A stretch of 64,000 nucleotides of DNA from NCBI RefSeq assembly GCF_027580225.2, contig NC_073351.2, positions 9,342,501-9,406,500 of the forward strand, in the 5' to 3' direction. This DNA is from Misgurnus anguillicaudatus (lineage: Eukaryota > Chordata > Actinopteri > Cypriniformes > Cobitidae). Shown here piece by piece: positions 26,032-36,177 of the stretch. The notes under the pieces were generated by a model. The model ran no database searches and was not told the origin of the DNA. It saw only the letters and a program-made list of their open reading frames with translations. Positions within the stretch are counted from its first letter, which is position 1. Every line of letters starts with the position of its first letter. The position numbers and the translations under genes were made by a program.

Positions 26032-26385
26032 AATAGGTGGCGCTCTTACCCAACTTATAAAACAGTAAAGCATCCATGGATCAAAAAACCGAATTCTATG
26101 TATGTTTTGATCATCATTCTGAATCTGATCTCAATAAAAGTCCTCTATAAAAAATTTTATAATCTCAGCTTTTTGCTTAAAATTTTATATTTTTTATGAA
26201 ATCTACCCATATTTGAGAAGTGACAAAAAATAATCAAGATAGGATGAAACTTTTTCGAAAGCAGAGGGTCTGTTCTTTAATTTGGTATATTGTATGTTTA
26301 TATATTTAAAGAGCACCTATTGTCCGATTCACGATTTTACATTTCCTTTGGTGTGTAAGTGTGTATTAGTACATGTTAACGATAT

Positions 26386-27384
26386 GTGACACGTCACGGA
26401 AACCAGTGACACAAGTCGGCAGCACAACTTTCGAGATAATGAGAAAGAACGTTTTTTTTCCAAAATTTTTGCAGAATCTGTTAGTTGAGATCACGAAGAA
26501 GCCTCTCCATGTTTGAGATAGCAGTTTTTGTATATTTAAAAGCGTAGATTTTGTGGTTGAAATCGGCTTGTTTTTCCAGAGATTCTAGCGTGCAGCGGGG
26601 GGCGTCATTGTCTGTGTATATTTATACCTACTGGATAAGCGGCTTTTGTTTTTGCCCCCGCCCCCAAAGGGAACAGCGTGGCTACTTTATAGGGATAGTT
26701 CGCCCAAAAATGAAAATAATGTCATTAATGACTTACCCTTATGTTGTTTTAAACTCGGAAGACCTCCGTTCATCTTCAGAACACAGTTTAAGATGTTTAA
26801 CGTTACATTTAGTCCGAGAGCTTTCTGTCCCTCCATTGAAAATCTATGTACGGTTTCCATGTCCAGAAAGGTAATAAAAACATCATCAAAGTAGTCCATG
26901 TGACATCAGTGGGTCAGTTAGAATGTGTTGAATGATTGAAAATACATTTTGGTCCAAAATAGCAAGAATTATGACTTTATTCAGCATTGTCTTCTCTTTC
27001 GGTTCTGTTGTGAACCGTGTGAAGTCATGTGACTGTAGTGATGCGGCTGACCTGTTCCTCAGACATGTTTGCTATGTTTTTTTTTCAAACTGACAGCGTG
27101 CGTCCCCTCAGACTGTAAACGAAGCTCGGGCGCACAAAAAAAGACAGATAACAGTCAGCCGCAGTCGAATGACGTCAAAGTACCGCTCTTCAAGAAATCT
27201 TACTGAGTAGTTTAATTTCGACTCGCTCTCGTGGTACTTTGACGTATTCTGTCTGTCAGTTCTACGAACTGATTTCCATGTGTTATACATCATTGGAAAG
27301 CTTACAAAATGCACTTTCAAAATCTGTGAATAACTAAAAATGCCCCAGATCCGACTTGTGTCCCTACTTTCCGTGACTGGTCAC
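26386..27384. mobile_element. GTGAC...GTCAC element inserted in the 26.3-kb element
   Basis: The left tip GTGACACGTCACGGAAACC pairs with the right tip ACTTTCCGTGACTGGTCAC; ACACAAGTCGG follows on both sides. ATAT flanks it at 26382-26385 and 27385-27388. The related copy near 34.68 kb has a single uninterrupted ATAT, so the insertion and its 4-5-bp duplication are directly visible. It also contains the next feature and a CAAAGTACC / GGTACTTTG hairpin at about 27176-27245. Confidence 0.75.
26688..27000 (+). repeat. Ubiquitous fish repeat starting ATAGTTCRCCCAAAAATGAA
   Basis: Begins TAGGGATAGTTCGCCCAAAA ATGAAAAT and continues with TTACCCTTATGTTGTTTTAA, ACCTCCGTTCATCTTCAG and GAGAGCTTTCTGTCCCTCC. 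This matches a very abundant teleost dispersed repeat as recalled. The frames here (26551-26899) are repeat-derived and not genes. The right boundary is approximate. Confidence 0.65.
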
Positions 27385-27867
27385 ATATGCAAAAGGTACA
27401 AACCCCAAGGTAAACGATGACACAAGTTATCATCTCCAATCTCTTTTCTTGGACCAACAACAAAATTGGTTACTGAAGACCAACATTATCATAATTCCTC
27501 CCGCTTTGTCTCACAGACTGTAAGTTGACTCCTGTTAGCAACCGAATCTTTTACATCACATTTCCGGCTGACGTCAGACGTATTTAGACCAATCACAATG
27601 TACAGATTCGCTGGCCAATCAGGGAAAGTTGTGTATAAAATCCATGCGTTTTAGGAAGACAGGGAAATTTGGAGCTACAAAAATGTAAGGTAAGTGGAAA
27701 ATAACGTTTTTTTTAGCAATGAAATAGGTGCCTCTTTAAAGGACATTTTTTTTGGGAGGCATTAAACTTTTGTAAAAATCATAAAAACTTTTTTTTAAAC
27801 GCTGGCGTTTTTGATATAGCTAAGTGGTGCATAGCAGCGTCATGGATTTGAAAAAAGTATCATTTGT

Positions 27868-27935
27868 CATGCACTGTAAGTCGCTTTGGACAAAAGTGTC
27901 AAGTGCCAAATGTATATACAAATATAAATGTCCAG
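27868..27935 (+). repeat. SINE 3' tail fragment
   Basis: CACTGTAAGTCGCTTTGGAC followed by AAAAGTGTCAAGTGCCAAATG is a lightly altered copy of the shared SINE/LINE tail; no tRNA-like head precedes it. Confidence 0.65.
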
Positions 27936-27939
27936 AAAC

Positions 27940-29465
27940 GATATGTAAAGTGTCAGTGCAAAGGCTTAAAGTGAAATATCTGCTCCAAATATAGGTTGCC
28001 TCTATCTCAATTCATGACATAGTTGTTTATCTGAGTTCAGAGAGCGGGGTGAGTGTCAGTACTCTATAAGCAATGTGCCTGCACTTACCTAGAGCAGAGA
28101 AATTGAAAACCCCTTCGCCAAACTTATACATGACACCTGGGTCTCCCTCCTGCAAAATGGTTAACCAGAGTCGGAAATTAAAGCACTGACCTCTTGAAGC
28201 TAGCCGCTGAGATGCTCACTCGTGGTGAAAAGCAATTTTGCTAACAAAAAGGGAAAGGGAGTTAAAATGAGGTGAACGGGGGTGAGATATCTACCTAAAT
28301 ACAGCAGCTGCCCTGTTTTGAAAAGATGGATGACCTGAAATTAACATTCAGCCCGGCACGGTGATGATAACTGCATCGCGGTGAAGGCTTTGGGGGTATG
28401 CCTATGAAGAGAGTACTAAAGCAAATGTTTCTGCATGAATTGAAATTTCCTCCATCGGATAAGAAACTAACAGCTGACCTTGGACCAGGAAAGCATTAAA
28501 GAGACATATCAGAGCCGCTCAAGAACATGAAATGGCTCTCACCTTGGAACAACTTGAACTTTGCATAATACTGTAATATTTTCCCATGCTTCTGTGGATG
28601 GCGTTACCATGACAGCATTTCAATGACTTACTTTTCTTGTGCGAGCATGAGGGCAACATGTTTTGCCTTTAACAATGCAGTCCTTTTAGTCACGGTAAGT
28701 GACTTACAGTATGCTCAGTGCAATTACATTGGCTGATATCATTTGTGGTCCTTGTAGCTGCCAATTCACTTTATAATATGGGCATGCCAACGTCTCCAAT
28801 AATTCATCCAAAAGCATCGCCCCCCACCACATGTGCGCAGGGTCGGCGTGTCAAATTAAGACGGTGGTTCTGGGTTTAAGATGAGAGCAACATATGCAGT
28901 ATTTCCAATGTAGCCCAGATGTGTTTCAGAACAGACTTTTGAAAGTCTATCATGGCAAAAAGAACTGCTTGAGATATTTCATTAGATTCTGACAGTAGTA
29001 TTGTGCCCTGTCAACTTAAAGCTCAAATAAGTAAGTCTTCCATCTCTCCGTAAGGCTTCAAGATCAGGCCGGCTGAATACATGACAGTTCCTGCCGCTCT
29101 CCCTGCGTTTAATTAGAGCGCAGTGTACGTGTGATTCCAGCTGTCAAAGGGACGATATCACCTGACGTCCTCCAGACGGTGTGATAATTCACATATGCTG
29201 ACAAAAGCAGGCTTCGCTTATGGCCACCTCATCGGCCCCGAAGACGGATTATGGAGCGGGTCTCTGATCTGGAACTGAAAGATGCTTGCGATGGGCCGAC
29301 ACACGAAAATAAGCCACCACAAATTCAGATTGATATAGAGCTGAACAGGGCTTGAATGTGTGCCAGTGACTGTTGGCACAATGTGAATTAAATGAACAGA
29401 AGAGAAACATAATCTGTTTTCCTAGCCCCTCCTTAGCAATAATAATGCCTTCCGAATGAATTTAT
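27940..29465. other. Repeat-poor non-coding block
   Basis: No transposon ends, inverted repeats or SINE pieces were recognised, and no exon is supported. It is compositionally more balanced than its surroundings. It may be ordinary intron or may contain conserved regulatory sequence. Confidence 0.4.
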
Positions 29466-29470
29466 GTTCT

Positions 29471-29605
29471 TGTAGCTCAACTAGTAAAGAATATCGATGC
29501 CAAGGTCATGGGTTCAGTTCCCAGGGAGCACATATTCTGATGAAATGTATAGCTTGAATAAATGTTGCATTGGATAACAGTGTTTGCCAAAAAATACATC
29601 ATTAT
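29471..29605 (+). mobile_element. tRNA-derived SINE, degraded
   Basis: The head TGTAGCTCAACTAGTAAAGA and B-box region CATGGGTTCAGTTCCCAGGG are followed by CTGATGAAATGTATAGCTTG and a decayed tail GGATAACAGTGTTTGCCAAA. Same family as 12359-12508. Confidence 0.75.
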
Positions 29606-30308
29606 AACAGTTTATTTTGTGAACCAGTCATGTAGTCTCCTTTGCAGTTTCATACACCCATGATGTCTAAATCAACTTTATTGTATTTGTGACTATTCAT
29701 CTCGCAACTTGTGATTTTTCTGTATTACTTTTCATGTTTTGGACACTACATCTTACAGATCACAAGAGCTGGACATTTAATAAGGCACACAGGACCACAG
29801 TTAGTCCTGGTCAGGTACACAGGTCTCCAATGGTCACTAGGACCCTTGAGTCCATAAGGGCACACCAGAGTCGTATTTTGGGACAGACTCGAGAGTCACG
29901 CTGGAAATAGGAAGAGGCCCTGTCCCAAATGACGCCCTTCATGTGGACTTTCGGTCTCGTGGTCTTAAATTGCGCATGCTCACTTAGTCAATAAGTCCTT
30001 AGGGTGTCCCATCTGTCATTTTTATGCGACGAAGTGTGCTCATCAGCGCCCCCTTTGAACCTTGATGCGGTCTTCGGCGAAGCACACACTGCAGCAGGGT
30101 TCATGCACTTTACCAAGTCCTTGTGAAAGAGCAATCAGACCAATCAGATGACAGAAGGGAGGAGTTCACACTGATGGACAACTTCTCCTTCTATTTCCGG
30201 TGTGACGCTCGAGTCTGTCCCAAAATACGATTCCGGTGCGCCCTCTTGGACTCACGTCAAGGGACCCTAAGGTCTGCACTACAAGATGTCATCAAAGTGT
30301 GGACTCTA

Positions 30309-30700
30309 AAGGGGGTCGCACACCGGACGCGCAGCTCAGCGCCACGCAGCGCTGCATCGAGTCGCGTGTAGGACAACTCGGAGGTTTCGTACACCAAAAG
30401 TGCACATTAAATAGCGCGAGCCTAGTCAGATAGTGTCTACTTCAAAATGCAAAATATACGTTAGCAGCCAATGTTAATTGTTAATGATTTGGGACAAATA
30501 TGATGTTATTTAATGTTAAACTATGTGAGTGGCGCTCTGTGGCGTGACAGGGATTTGAGCAACTTCCTGAGTCATAGCTGGGCGCTGCGGACAGGCACCA
30601 CCTGTCTGCGCCTGTATGCATATACTCATAAAAAACAATGTGTTCGATTTTTTTAAGAACGCCGTGGCGCTGTGCTGTGCATCCGGTGTGCGACCCCCTT
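30309..30700. mobile_element. AAGGGGGTCGCACACC element, copy A
   Basis: Left AAGGGGGTCGCACACCGGA pairs with right TCCGGTGTGCGACCCCCTT. The interior includes TGACAGGGATTTGAGCAACT and ATGATTTGGGACAAATATGA. Copy B at 35440-36102 is the same sequence in the opposite orientation with an extra insertion. Target duplication not resolved. Confidence 0.75.
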
Positions 30701-30961
30701 AGGGAAGGTCCACAAGTGCGGAGTGTGCCATTTGGGACAGGGCCAGAGAAGTTGGAACAGTGTGAACTCCCTTCCCTCGTCTGATTGGCTGATTGCTGTT
30801 TCGCAAGGACTTCTGGGTTGGTAAAGTGCGCAAAGCCTGCTGCAGTGTGGGCTTCTCCGAAGACCACATCAAGGGTGCAAAGGAGGCACTGATGAGCACA
30901 CTTAGAAGCATAAAATGACAATTGGGACACCCTGCGGACTCATAGACTAAGCATGCGCAAT

Positions 30962-31177
30962 GGTCACACTTTATTTTACGGCATCACTGTTACAGTGTAA
31001 TTATACATTTAAGTACTAAGTAATAATCATTAACAACATGTACTTACTATAGGGTTGGGATTAGGATTAGGGTTTGGTTTAGGGTTAGTTGCATGTAACT
31101 ATGCATAATTAACTGTTATTACTATTAGAATTACATGTAGCATGTCTAACAAAGACACCGTAAAATAAAGTGTTACC
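30962..31177. mobile_element. GGTCACACTTTATTTTACGG MITE
   Basis: A 216-bp palindrome: GGTCACACTTTATTTTACGG on the left and CCGTAAAATAAAGTGTTACC on the right. A perfect 8-bp duplication TGCGCAAT lies at 30954-30961 and 31178-31185. The telomere-like TAGGGTTAGTT words in the middle are typical of this fish family. Confidence 0.85.
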
Positions 31178-31244
31178 TGCGCAATTTAAGGCCATGAGAC
31201 TGAAAGTCCACATAAAGTGCACCATTTGGGACAGGGCCTTCCTG

Positions 31245-33665
31245 GAATAGCGTTTGTAATGGTATTTCTTCAGCGGCACGAATGGGGTTTTTGCACAAGA
31301 GTTTTTGCGTGCAATGTGGGGGGCATTTCATTGTAATTCATTAAAATTAATTAATTGAGAAAACGCACATTTGCACGATTAATTATCCCAGTCCTAACAC
31401 ATTGCTACCAAATGCATACATATTAAAATGGTGCATATTAGGACCTTTTTAAAAAGTACTGCCATGCTATTCCACTCCATGACATTATTTTAATGTAGCA
31501 GGTTAAATAGATTCAGCATGTTGGAAAGTCTTGGGTTGCTTAGTTTGTGGTATTTTAATGATCTGTTGTATTTGGAGGTATGATTACCTCTAGGTAAAGT
31601 TCTCCTGCTGACCATACGGCACCGACAAGAACAGTAGACAAATAATCTATGTACTCTTTTTAAATGCTATTTATTCAACTACTTATTTATTCATCTCTGT
31701 TTGATGATAAGAGGTTTAGAGAAACGTTCATTAGCATTTGAGAAAATCTGAACAGAAAAGCTATCTGAAACATATTGCTATGCTCCGTCTATTGTACTGG
31801 AACAAAATGAACACAGTATGAATGCCTTGGCATTAGCAAACTTGTAAAAGAAACATTTCCGACATTATTAGAAGCCCCGCCGTCTTGGAACAAGGTAAAG
31901 CAGCTGGGTGTTGTTTTATTGAGTTTTGTTTGTTTATGTGCACAAAGAGGCAGAATGGCTCCAAGGGTTTCTCCCTCGTACTGGAGGATCCAGAAGCCAA
32001 TAATGTGCCTGGTTTTGTCTTAATAAACACATACCAGGTGTTAGCAATTTGTCCTTAATGAAGTGTTGCCCTCTGCAGAGTGGTGAAGAATAACTATCAG
32101 AACGGCTCTCCCAGAAGAGACGAAAAGGCATGACAGCAGGCAAGGGGGCTGGACAAGGCGAGCTGCCTTACTTCATGGAACGTTAGTGGGAAAACTGCAA
32201 TGGAAAAGAAGATGACATCAAGATCTTGCGGTCGTGGAGGAGACAGGCTTAAAAATGTGTAACTTTAATGAGAGTGTAGATTTAGACCGGGGTGGGCGGG
32301 AGCCGGGAAGAGGAGGAAGGACAGGAACAGGAGATGCACTTAGTGGCGCTCGAAGTTGGCAGCGAATAAGACTTAGATTTACGAACTTCATTAAAGCACA
32401 TCTCGTTTCTTTATTGAGGCCTGTGGTATTTGGCTCACATGGAAATAAGACGAGGGGAATAAAAAAGAAGCAATGCTACTCTGCATAAATTGCTTGCAGA
32501 TCTTCTTCATACCCACACTGTTCCTCACCCATGTTCTTTTTTCTTTGTGTCTGTCTTTTGAAACAGTTTTGTTTTTTATGGAGATCCCTGCGTCTTGGCA
32601 CCAGCAGTGTGAGGTTGTAATAACATACCCATCGCTGTAGTCTTTGGAACAGGTGGCTAACATTGGCAGATGCCAATGTTTTTATTGCCATGGTGGCATG
32701 ACTAAGTTACTAAACAAAGCTGCTTCAATCTGTCCGCTTGAAAGGTGCCCAAGAGTTCTGGAAAGGCATGGTGAAGCCATTTTCAAAGTTCTGCGGTGAG
32801 CAGCGGATCACCAGGTTCATTCACTGGAAAACAATTCAGCCTGCTTGAATTCTTTAAAGTATCAAAAGGTCTGTTTTCCCCGGAGATGTGCACGGAGCAC
32901 CATTAAAAGCTTATTAAAATCTAATGTGAGCTGCATTAATGCAGATGACAATGAGTGTGTGCATAGACAATTTAGTACGTTTAAGCTGCATCCTGTTAGT
33001 TGATGGGAATTCATTGGGAGAAAGGCTGAGCAAAGAATCAACGTTTCTTTCATGTGCATTTGCATAAAAAATCAGTGCAAACATATCTTTCAGCATACGC
33101 CTTATTCAGTCTGCCGCCATGTTGATCCCAAACCGAGGCTGTGAGGGTGTGTGCTTTGAACCTATTGTTTTTATTGGGATGCTGGTTATTCAGACATCAA
33201 AACACAGAAAATACATAATTTTACAAATGATCACAGGACAAAGAACCCTAGAAAACATGGATTGTTAAAATTAGGAGGGACCTATAACCTAATTTGAGGT
33301 AAAATAGTGTATTGTGTACATAATATCTGTTTTAGGTATTAGCCTGTTGGCTAATTGCTAAATTCTACGGAAGCCGAGAGAGGTCGTGTACTATTTTTAT
33401 TTTTGCTTGCTTGTTTTCTAATGATCTCGACTTAATTTTCTCATGATCTCAAGGTAACAAAAGTTGTTTTCTTGTGATCTCGGCGTAACAAAAGTTGTAT
33501 TCTTTTGATGATTAAGGCTTGTGTACTCGACTGAACTTGTTTTGTTTGAAGACAGCAAAAGCACATTTTGCTAAATAAGCATGGATGAACAAATTAGATT
33601 TTACTTGGATCAGGTATTCGCTCAAGCTGAAATAGATTTGTCAGTAATTGACAATTTGAAAGTGG
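31245..33665. other. Non-coding sequence without complete elements
   Basis: Apart from the repeat fragment at about 31395-31470, no transposon end or exon was recognised. A short purine-rich patch is at 32285-32335. Confidence 0.35.
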
Positions 33666-33731
33666 TGATTTAAGGGACCGTCTCTAAAGTAACTCCATAA
33701 TATACACATTCCTACTTTTAACAGCATTTAA

Positions 33732-34747
33732 AGACAAGCTATTTCATTGCTAAAAAACAACATTATTTTGTGTATTTGGTAGAATATAATGTGTTTGCAT
33801 AGTTTATGGTTCAAAAAGCACATTATTTTCCACATATTGTACATTTTTGTAGCTCGACATTTTACACTCTTCCTGAAACGCAGTGATTTTGTACAAAACT
33901 CATCGATTTGAAAAGCTCTCTGTCCTGATTGGCCAGCTAATCTGTACGTGGTGATTGGTCTGAATACCTCTGATGTCAGCTGGAAATGGGACGCTCCTTA
34001 CCATGTTTGAAAGATTCACTCACAATGCAATGCTGACAGGAGTTAACTTACAGGCTGTGAGTCCAAGCGGAAGGAATTATGATACACTGCAAAAAATGAC
34101 TTTCTCACTTAGTATTTTTGTCTTGTTTTCAGTAGAAATATCTAAAAATTCTTAAATTAAGATGCTTTTTCTTGATGAGCAAAATGACCTAAGTAAATAA
34201 GTCTAGTTTTAAGACAAATAATATACCATTTAAGTGAAATTGTCCTTAAAACAAGCAAAATTATCTGCCAGTGGGGTGAGAAAAAAAGTGAAATAAGATT
34301 TCTTTTTTCTTAAACACTTAATTCAAGTAGAATTTTCTCACCCCATTGGCAGTTATTTTTGCTTGTTTTAAGCCCAAATTACCTTAAATTGTATATTTTT
34401 TGTCTAAAAACTAGTATTATTTTCTTAGGTAATTTTGCTCATCAAGAAAATACATCTTGATTTAAGAATTTTTAGATATTTCTACTGAAAACAAGACAAA
34501 AATACTTAGAAAGTCATTTTTTGCAGTGTAATGTCGGTCTTCTCTACATCATCAATCCCAGGAAGTAAAATGTTGCCTACAATCCGTGTGTTTGGTGAAG
34601 TCCAAGAAAAAAGATTTACATTTGAAACAATAACTCGCGTCATCATTTACTTTGGGGTTTGTACCTTTTGCATATTGTTAACATGTACTAATACACACTT
34701 ACACACCAAAGGAAATGAAAAATTGTGAATCAGAAAATAGGTGCTCT
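33732..34747. mobile_element. TTAA-target element, second copy, with nested MITE
   Basis: TTAA at 33728-33731 and 34748-34751. The tips are AGACAAGCTATTTC and AAAATAGGTGCTCT. It is the reverse-oriented relative of 26310-27735; both contain CTGATTGGCCAGC/GCTGGCCAATCAG and ATTGTTAACATG/CATGTTAACGAT. A 444-bp MITE sits inside at a TA. Confidence 0.75.
34085..34528. mobile_element. Tc1/mariner-type MITE CACTGCAAAAAATGAC
   Basis: Ends are CACTGCAAAAAATGACTTTC and GAAAGTCATTTTTTGCAGTG, with TA at 34083-34084 and 34529-34530. Most of the 444 bp folds back: TTGTCTTGTTTTCAGTAGAA, TCTTGATGAGCAAAATGACC and TCTGCCAGTGGGGTGAGAAA all recur inverted. The paralogous element at 27478-27502 has one TA and no insert. 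Other copies: 35107-35380 (partial), 46925-47095 (half) and 49590-49825. Confidence 0.88.
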
Positions 34748-35106
34748 TTAAAAGGATTGAAAAGTAAAAAAAGTGTCACAAAACCAACTGGGTTCATGTG
34801 GTTGTCTGCTATAATGCACACTTTTTAGATTTTTTATATTTATTCAAATAAACTGTTAAATACTATTGAAGATAGAAACATGTACATTATTACCTTAGAG
34901 ATGGTCCCTAAATTCACAAATATCAATTTTTTTTATCATTTTTATACATTATGACATTTAGATTATTATGTTGTCATCACAAGAAAACATATTTTTAGAG
35001 TTGAAATCAACTTAGTTGGACACGCCCACTTCCGGTCACTTGCTTCGCAACTGAAATGAACAAGATTGCTCTGCCATTACTAGTCGCTGACAGTGTGCAC
35101 AAAGCT

Positions 35107-35380
35107 TTACACTGCAAAAATTGCATTCTGTTTTTTAGTACAAATATCTTTTTTTTATAAAAAAACATGAGAAGCACAATTACTTAAGATATTAGGTCCT
35201 GTTTTCAGAAAATATATCAAAAGTTTATGCTTAGGAAAGAAAAGTTTTTTTTACCTCTGCCCTTGAGGTAAAAAAATAAACTCAAGTACAAAGTTATTAA
35301 AAGTTATTTTCTTACCTCACTGCCAGATTTTTTTCTTGCTTTAAGCAGAAACTGTGTTGATTTTCATATATTGTGTTTAG
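35107..35380. repeat. Degraded copy of the CACTGCAAAAA MITE
   Basis: Begins ACACTGCAAAAATTGCATTC and keeps TTAGTACAAATATC, TTTTCTTACCTCACTGCCAG and TTGCTTTAAG. The right terminus is absent and the arms are heavily altered. Confidence 0.6.
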
Positions 35381-35439
35381 AACACAACAAGGTTCCTGTG
35401 TTAGCGTGGGTGTCTTTCTGGTAGGTCAGTTCCCTGAAG

Positions 35440-36102
35440 AAGGGTCACACACAGGCCGTTCTAAAAAACTTAAACACATTGCTTTCTATGAGTATACGCA
35501 CACCGGCGCCAACAGGTGGCGCCTGTCCGCGCCGCCCAGCTACTACTCAGGAAGTTGCTCAAATCCCTGTCGCACCATAGAGTGCCACTCACATAGTTTA
35601 ACATTAAATATCATCATATTTGTCCCAAATCATTCACGATTAAAGCAACACTAAAGAGTTTTTGCTCTTTGCTCCCCCTACAGGTTAGAAGCATAATTGT
35701 CCGTTACCACTGTCGTAAAAACTGCAGCATACTGTAGCTGGCTCTGATTGAATTGTAGGTCTGCCATAAAGCAAGCTTTTGTAGTTTTCACTCGAACTAC
35801 AGGACCACGACCCGACGGTTGGAAACTTCTTTAGTGCGGTTTTGGCCGATAGAGGGCTGCAAAGCGAATGTGAAAGTGCCGTTCACCCTGTTTCGAGTGG
35901 ATGAACGACTTTTTTGGAATCATTATTTTAAGTTAAAAAAAACTATTCGGTGTTGCTTTAACATTGGCTGCTAGCGTATATTTTGCATTTTGAAGTAGAC
36001 ACTATCCGACGAAGCCCACGCTATTTAATGTGCACTTCCGGTTTACGATTTCTCCGAGTTGTCCTAGACGCGACTTGACGCTGCAGGTGTGCGACCCCCT
36101 TT
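35440..36102. mobile_element. AAGGGGGTCGCACACC element, copy B
   Basis: Reverse orientation relative to copy A. Shared words include AACACATTG, GTTGCTCAAATCCCTGTC, GTGCCACTCACATAGTTTAA and TTTGCATTTTGAAGTAGACA. The ends are AAGGGTCACAC and GGTGTGCGACCCCCTTT. A TTAA element at 35644-35957 interrupts it. Confidence 0.75.
35644..35957. mobile_element. TTAA-target element AGCAACACTA, copy 1
   Basis: TTAA at 35640-35643 and 35958-35961; tips AGCAACACTAAAGAG and CGGTGTTGCT. The unoccupied site is visible in copy A of the host element near 30478-30490. Same family as 57549-57823. No coding capacity. Confidence 0.82.
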
Positions 36103-36177
36103 ACAGTCCAAAAACATACACATGAGGTAAATCTAAGTCAACTAAATTGCCCTTAGGTGTGTGTGCCCTCCTCTGAT

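Larger units (their letters stand above)
26310..27735. mobile_element. TTAA-target element AGAGCACCTATT, with inner insertion
   Basis: TTAA at 26306-26309 and 27736-27739. The tips are AGAGCACCTATTG and the complement of AATAGGTGCCTCT. Outside the inner insertion it matches, in reverse orientation, the copy at 33732-34747. Shared words include TTTCCTTTGGTGTGTAAGTG, CAAAAGGTACAAACCCC and TGACTCCTGTTAGCA. Confidence 0.75.
24170..27850. repeat. Host repeat (TCGTCAATTAAGAG family) broken by two large insertions
   Basis: Three pieces belong together: 24170-24279, 26032-26309 and 27736-27850. The first carries TTAACTCGTCAATTAAGAG and CCTGCCAATGACGAGTTTTT. The second begins with the duplicated AATAGGTG and continues GCGCTCTTACCCAAC. 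The third carries AAACGCTGGCG. A related copy of the second and third pieces is contiguous at 52083-52440, which supports the reconstruction. Confidence 0.6.
29911..31240. mobile_element. Palindromic AGGCCCTGTCCCAAATG element with two inner insertions
   Basis: The left end AGGCCCTGTCCCAAATGACG then TTCGGTCTCGTGGTCTTAAA pairs with the right end TTTAAGGCCATGAGACTGAA then CATTTGGGACAGGGCCT. Inner arms also pair (GTGTGCTCATCAG with CTGATGAGCACAC). Flanks CTGGAAATAG and CTGGAATAG may be a decayed duplication. Elements at 30309-30700 and 30962-31177 lie inside. The 149-codon minus-strand frame at 30481-30930 crosses these boundaries and is not a gene. Confidence 0.7.
33671..34914. mobile_element. 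Outer GGGACCGTCTCTAA palindromic element
   Basis: Left TTAAGGGACCGTCTCTAAAG pairs with right CTTAGAGATGGTCCCTAAA. Only about 60 bp on the left and 160 bp on the right belong to it; the rest is the TTAA element at 33732-34747. Exact ends and duplication are not clear. Confidence 0.5.
35383..36175 (+). repeat. SINE/LINE-like repeat split by copy B of the AAGGGGGTCGC element
   Basis: 35383-35439 reads TGTTAGCGTGGGTGTCTTTC and on to TTCCCTGA. 36103-36175 reads ACAGTCCAAAAACATACACA, then CTAAATTGCCCTTAGGTGTG. Joined, these resemble the middle of a common fish retroposon (GTTGGCGTGGGTTTCCTCC ... CAGTCCAAAGACATG ... CTAAATTGCCC as recalled). Confidence 0.55.

Noticed and set aside
30481..30930. 149-codon minus-strand open frame
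   Set aside because: It crosses the boundary of the nested element at 30309-30700 and reads palindromic repeat arms; no domain is recognisable.
31050..31090. TTAGGG-like telomeric words (also near 21265, 48230 and 63270)
   Set aside because: Each lies in the middle of a palindromic MITE and recurs in family members; not interstitial telomere sequence.
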